Below, piece after piece: positions 5,971-6,800 of a DNA stretch of 6,800 nucleotides. Positions within the stretch are counted from its first letter, which is position 1. The number at the start of each line of letters is the position of its first letter. Below the pieces are notes generated by a model that searched no databases, had not been told where the DNA came from, and saw only the letters and a program-made list of their open reading frames with translations. The position numbers were made by a program, and so were the translations under genes. Source of the DNA: a bacterium (lineage in GTDB: Archaea > Thermoplasmatota > Thermoplasmata > Lutacidiplasmatales > UBA184); the NCBI GenBank assembly GCA_021832495.1, contig JAKBKR010000025.1:1-6800 (forward strand), read 5' to 3'.

Positions 5971-5993
5971 CCCGGCCGCTCGCACTTTCGACC

Positions 5994-6800
5994 ATGGACC
6001 TCGAACAGGGACCCCACGTGCTCACATGGGAACTGACCCGGGCGTGCGGTCTCAAGTGCCGTCATTGTCGGGCCAATGCGATCCCCCGAAGGAACGCCCG
6101 GGAGCTCACGCTGCTCGAAGTGATCACTGTGCTCGACGACATCGCATCCAAGCTCGCCCCGCCTCCGCTCATGGTCTTCACCGGTGGGGACCCGGTGGAG
6201 CGCTCGGACCTTTCGGACATCCTGCGGGCGAGCGTGGCCCGCAACCTCCATACGGCTGTCTCCCCGAGCGTGACCCCGCTCCTCACCCGGAAGGTGCTGG
6301 AGGAGTGGAAGGGCATCGGTGTGAAGACGGTCTCGATCAGCATCGATGGTCCCTCCCCGGCCATCCACGACCGGTTCCGGAGGGTCGACGGCACTTTCGC
6401 CGCTTCGATCGAACGGGCACGCGATGTACGGGACCTGGGCATGGGACTCCAGGTCAACACATCGATCTGCGGAGACACCCTTTCCGGGGTGGCGGAGATG
6501 GGGGAGCTTGTCAAGGACCTGGGCGTGACCAGCTGGGAAGTGTTCTTTGTCGTCCCGACCGGGCGAGGGAGAGTGCTTCCCAAGATCACCCGCGAAGCCA
6601 CGGAATCGACCCTGAAATGGCTGGCCAAGTTCGCTCAGACCGTGCGCTTCCGCGTCACCGCGATCGCTGCCCCGCAGTTCCGCCGGCTCATCCTTGAGAA
6701 CGTCCCCGGGTCCCCGTGGCCCAAGTTCCCGGCGATACGGGAGGCTCAGGGATTCGCCTTCATCGATCACCTGGGAGAGGTCTGTCCCAGCGGATACCTC
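5994..6800 (+). CDS. Radical SAM protein with SPASM-like C-terminus, TIGR04053-like (3' end beyond window)
   Basis: The frame from ATG 5994 stays open to the window end, giving 269 residues. The start VLTWELTRACGLKCRHCRANA (residues 9-29 in all) holds the radical SAM CX3CX2C motif at Cys18, Cys22 and Cys25, which binds the [4Fe-4S] cluster and S-adenosylmethionine. Also visible are FTGGDP (62-67, SAM-binding GGE-like motif), SPSVTPLLT (90-98), SISIDGP (114-120) and FFVVPTGRGR (184-193). The last part, GFAFIDHLGEVCPSGYL, looks like the beginning of a SPASM-type region. The pattern recalls the AhbC/AhbD/NirJ/PqqE group and most closely, from memory, the TIGR04053 family, whose substrate I do not know. 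It is divergent from the hydrogenase operon and may not be functionally linked to it. The start is set by the conserved N-terminus; there is no ribosome site, so the mRNA may be leaderless. Confidence 0.88.
   Translation, partial: MDLEQGPHVLTWELTRACGLKCRHCRANAIPRRNARELTLLEVITVLDDIASKLAPPPLMVFTGGDPVERSDLSDILRASVARNLHTAVSPSVTPLLTRKVLEEWKGIGVKTVSISIDGPSPAIHDRFRRVDGTFAASIERARDVRDLGMGLQVNTSICGDTLSGVAEMGELVKDLGVTSWEVFFVVPTGRGRVLPKITREATESTLKWLAKFAQTVRFRVTAIAAPQFRRLILENVPGSPWPKFPAIREAQGFAFIDHLGEVCPSGYL

Larger units (their letters stand above)
5673..5993. other. Divergent intergenic region between the hydrogenase operon and the radical SAM gene
   Basis: These 321 bases separate two divergent genes. 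They hold the hydrogenase TATA box near the left end, a perfect short hairpin, a near-identical short direct repeat and a weak candidate promoter near the right end. A 79-codon open frame at 5726-5965 (+) and a minus-strand frame at 5810-6055 have Pro/Ser/Arg-rich, low-information translations and no ribosome site that I can see, so I do not call them genes. No tRNA or other known RNA is recognisable. The length is more than two short archaeal core promoters need, so regulator binding or a small RNA is possible. Confidence 0.6.

Noticed and set aside
5862..6770. 302-codon minus-strand frame opposite the radical SAM gene
   Set aside because: The plus strand carries unmistakable radical SAM motifs over the same stretch; the minus frame is compositionally biased and unrecognisable.
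1..6800. CRISPR array, insertion sequence or integration site
   Set aside because: No regularly spaced repeats, transposase or integrase motifs, or flanking duplications are visible; the coding DNA is fully explained by the hydrogenase operon and the radical SAM gene.

Overview
The window is GC-rich and gene-dense. I read it as part of an archaeal genome, probably from a high-GC lineage; the phylum cannot be fixed from this stretch. The main reason is the start of the long minus-strand operon. A TTTATAT box lies about 26 bases upstream of an ATG that has no Shine-Dalgarno sequence, which is the geometry of an archaeal TATA/TBP promoter making a leaderless mRNA. Most genes inside the operon do have GGAGG-type ribosome sites. 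The divergent gene also lacks a ribosome site. A bacterial origin is not strictly excluded.

Positions 5672 down to 1 (minus strand) hold one tightly packed operon for a cytosolic group 3b [NiFe] hydrogenase, the NADP(H)-linked bidirectional or 'sulfhydrogenase' type. The order is beta iron-sulfur subunit (hydB), a stand-alone cyclic-nucleotide-binding-fold protein, gamma flavoprotein/NAD(P) subunit (hydG), delta small subunit (hydD), alpha NiFe large subunit (hydA), M52 maturation endopeptidase, a short HypA-type nickel chaperone, and HypC, which runs off the left edge. Genes overlap by 4 or 8 bases or sit 1 to about 36 bases apart, so they are probably co-transcribed and largely translationally coupled.

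Expected electron path: H2 is split at the NiFe site of HydA. Electrons pass through the three FeS clusters of HydD to the [2Fe-2S]/FAD module of HydG, which exchanges hydride with NAD(P)H. HydB offers an extra FeS branch that could reduce sulfur or another acceptor. The three downstream genes serve NiFe cofactor insertion: HypC carries the Fe(CN)2CO precursor, HypA delivers Ni, and the peptidase trims the large-subunit tail.

Positions 5673-5993 form a divergent intergenic region with the hydrogenase promoter, a perfect 7-bp-stem hairpin, a near-identical short direct repeat and a weak candidate promoter for the other side. From 5994 to the right edge (plus strand) is a radical SAM protein with the start of a SPASM-like C-terminal part. 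It resembles the family I know as TIGR04053, whose substrate is unknown to me.

The points most worth a second look are the nucleotide-binding-fold protein embedded between hydrogenase subunits with an altered phosphate-binding cassette, the HypA variant lacking its whole zinc domain, and the divergent radical SAM gene.
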